Below the pieces are notes generated by a model, which ran no database searches, was not told the DNA's origin, and worked only from the letters and a program-made list of their open reading frames with translations. Shown one piece after another: positions 62,587 through 64,000 of a stretch of 64,000 bases of DNA. Location of the stretch: positions 854,970 to 918,969 of the forward strand of contig KI632513.1 of assembly GCA_000504425.1 (NCBI GenBank), read 5' to 3'. A program made the translations under genes and the position numbers. The first letter of the stretch is position 1. Each line of letters begins with the position of its first letter. The DNA is from Rhodopseudomonas palustris JSC-3b. GTDB taxonomy: Bacteria > Pseudomonadota > Alphaproteobacteria > Rhizobiales > Xanthobacteraceae.

Positions 62587-62922
62587 ATGTTCATTGCCAT
62601 GAACCGATTTCAGGTGCGGATCGGCGCGGAGCCGACTTTCGAGGCGATCTGGCGGACGCGCGAGTCGCATTTGAACGAGATGGCAGGGTTCATCGAATTC
62701 CGGCTGCTCAAGGGGCCGACGGTTGAGGATCACACGCTGTATGCCACCCACACCAGCTGGACTGACAAGGCGTCGTTTGAGGCCTGGACCAGCTCTGAAC
62801 AATTCCGCCGGTCGCATGCCCGCGCCGGCAATGACAGCGGCCAGAGCCTCTATCTCGGCCATCCGCGCTTTGAGGGCTTTGAGGTGATCCGTTCCGAGTC
62901 CAAAGCCGACGCCGCGGCCTGA
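62587..62922 (+). CDS. hmuQ: ABM-fold monooxygenase, probable HmuQ/IsdG-type heme-degrading enzyme
   Basis: A 111-residue protein of the antibiotic-biosynthesis-monooxygenase fold: MFIAMNRFQVRIGAEPTFEAIW, REShLNEM-like RESHLNEMAGFIEFRLLKGP, and TLYATHTSWTDKASFEAWTSSEQFRRSHARAG. The late His in FRRSHA is in the place of the heme-ligand His of IsdG/HmuQ enzymes. An AAGGAGG precedes the ATG at 62587. Such enzymes cleave heme with O2. Its place between the receptor and hutX supports the heme role. Confidence 0.82.
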   Translation: MFIAMNRFQVRIGAEPTFEAIWRTRESHLNEMAGFIEFRLLKGPTVEDHTLYATHTSWTDKASFEAWTSSEQFRRSHARAGNDSGQSLYLGHPRFEGFEVIRSESKADAAA

Positions 62923-62945
62923 TCATGATGCAAGGAGAGATGACG

Positions 62946-63464
62946 ATGACCACCGAAACGACGCAGGCTGATCTGAAAACCTATCTGGCGCAGCGCCCTG
63001 GCGCGGTGATCGAGGAGGTCGCCAAGGAGCGTCAGATTGCGCCGCGCGCAGTGCTGGAAGCGCTGCCGGCCGGCATGGTGAAGTTCGGGCCCGGTGAAGC
63101 GTTCGCCGTGGTGATGGAGGAAATCTCCGGCTGGGGCGAGGTGACGCTGATCGTGCACACCGAGGACGCGATCTTCGAATTCACCGGCAGCGTGCCGCCG
63201 GGCGAGTTGTCGCGCGGTTACTTCAATCTGATGCAGCCCAAGGGATTGCACGGCCATCTGCGTCACGACAATTGCGCGGCGATCGCCTTCGTTGAGCGGC
63301 CGTTCATGGGCAAGGCCACCGCGTTCATCGCCTTCCTCAATCAACACGGCGGCATCATGTTCAAGGTGTTCGTCGGCCGCGACGAAGCCAAGGAGCTGCG
63401 CGCCGATCAGCTTGCGCAGTTCAGAGCGCTGGCGGCCAGCCTGGAAGCCAAGCAAGCGGCGTAG
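62946..63464 (+). CDS. hutX: Cytosolic heme carrier HutX/HuvX
   Basis: A 172-residue protein of the HutX/ChuX family: LAQRPGAVIEEVAKERQIAPRAVLEALP, WGEVTLIVHTEDAIFEFTGSVPPGELSRGYFNL, GLHGHLRHDNCAAIAFVERPFMGKATAFIAFLN, and GGIMFKVFVGRDEAKELRADQ. Members bind heme inside the cell and pass it to degrading enzymes. The ATG at 62946 has AGGAG nine bases upstream; ATG 62940 is a close alternative. It follows the monooxygenase gene by 23 bases. Confidence 0.9.
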   Translation: MTTETTQADLKTYLAQRPGAVIEEVAKERQIAPRAVLEALPAGMVKFGPGEAFAVVMEEISGWGEVTLIVHTEDAIFEFTGSVPPGELSRGYFNLMQPKGLHGHLRHDNCAAIAFVERPFMGKATAFIAFLNQHGGIMFKVFVGRDEAKELRADQLAQFRALAASLEAKQAA

Positions 63465-63486
63465 TGACGATAAGGATGTGCCGGAA

Positions 63487-64000
63487 ATGATGGGGCGCAA
63501 TCAACCGATCGCTGCACGACGACAAGTGGCCATGAGCACCGCGGTGATCGTGCTGCTCGGCCTTGCCGCAACATCGGCAGCGGCGGCGCCGGATACGGCG
63601 TCGCTGCCGCGCGATCTGTCGCCATGGGGCATGTTCCACAATGCCGATGTGGTGGTGAAGGTGGTGATGGTCGGGCTGGCGGCGGCGTCGCTCGCGGCAT
63701 GGACGGTGTGGCTCGCCAAATCGATCGAACTGCACCGCGAGCTGGCCTTGGCGCGCGGCCGGCTGCGTTCACTGGAAAGCGACAACAGCCTTGAGCAGGC
63801 GGAGGCGGATTGCGGCGAGGCCAGCGACGCGGTCGCCGAGATGATCCGGACGGTCGGACGTGAAGCCCGGCTGTCGTCGGGCGCGGTGCAGAGCGCCGAG
63901 TTCAAGGAACGGGTGCTGCTGCGGCTGGAACGGGTCGAAGCGGCGGCGGCGCGGCGCATCGGCATCGGCACCGGGTTATTGGCGACGATCGGCGCCACCG
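63487..64000 (+). CDS. exbB: TonB-system energiser ExbB (3' truncated by window edge)
   Basis: The frame opens with two adjacent ATGs and runs off the right edge after 171 codons. It begins MMGRNQPIAARRQVAMSTAV with a hydrophobic signal or first segment, then DLSPWGMFHNADVVVKVVMVGLAAASLAAWTVWLAKSIEL, the first ExbB helix. The charged loop EFKERVLLRLERVEAAAARRIG leads into GTGLLATIGAT, the start of the conserved second helix. It would power the heme receptor; exbD and tonB probably follow outside the window. Confidence 0.9.
   Translation, partial: MMGRNQPIAARRQVAMSTAVIVLLGLAATSAAAAPDTASLPRDLSPWGMFHNADVVVKVVMVGLAAASLAAWTVWLAKSIELHRELALARGRLRSLESDNSLEQAEADCGEASDAVAEMIRTVGREARLSSGAVQSAEFKERVLLRLERVEAAAARRIGIGTGLLATIGAT

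Overview
The window reads as chromosomal DNA of a GC-rich, metabolically versatile alphaproteobacterium, most like Rhodopseudomonas or a close relative in the Bradyrhizobium group. The reasons are the gene order cbbF-cbbP-cbbT-cbbA-cbbM ending in a form II RuBisCO, the rhizobial-style hmu heme locus, and a flavocytochrome c sulfide dehydrogenase. Species assignment is inference. No insertion sequence, integrase or prophage gene is visible.

Layout. 1-690: end of a membrane protein and a hemerythrin-domain protein. 732-14877: a complete type I-C CRISPR-Cas locus on the minus strand (cas3-cas5-cas8c-cas7-cas4-cas1-cas2, leader, then 91 repeats and 90 spacers). 15.1-19.5 kb: small membrane or secreted proteins of unknown role and an arginase. 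19.86-27.4 kb: a Calvin-Benson operon closed by a strong terminator, followed by cbbY. 27.5-28.5 kb: VanZ-like protein, small Cys protein and tRNA-Ser(GCU). 28.6-30.8 kb: an acyltransferase fused in frame to an aldo/keto reductase. 31.2-34.9 kb: DUF1847 protein and a sulfur module (fccB, fccA, YeeE-type transporter). 35.4-42.7 kb: SLAC1/TDT channel facing a cytochrome bd operon cydA-B-X-D-C. 43.2-46.7 kb: thioesterase, then a cobalamin riboswitch and a B12-type ABC importer. 46.9-54.4 kb: a class III ribonucleotide reductase operon and a cobalamin biosynthesis operon (cobT-cobS-cobQ), divergent, each with its own cobalamin riboswitch. 54.4-64.0 kb: heme uptake and degradation (hmuVUT, hmuP, hutW, a chuY-like reductase, hemoglobin receptor, HmuQ-like monooxygenase, hutX, truncated exbB).

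How it fits together. The content suits a facultative phototroph or lithotroph moving between oxic and anoxic life: CO2 fixation, sulfide oxidation, a high-affinity bd oxidase, an oxygen-sensitive RNR, and both oxygen-independent (HutW/ChuY) and oxygen-dependent (HmuQ) heme breakdown. Three cobalamin riboswitches link B12 supply to B12 import, B12 synthesis and, unusually, the B12-independent class III RNR.

Points most worth a second look: the class III RNR whose glycyl-radical domain is cut off by one in-frame TGA and restarted behind its own ribosome-binding site; cobalamin riboswitch control of that RNR; two spacers that overlap by 27 nt on opposite strands of one target; the acyltransferase-AKR fusion; and an identical 18-bp palindromic element upstream of both the TDT channel and the cyd operon.
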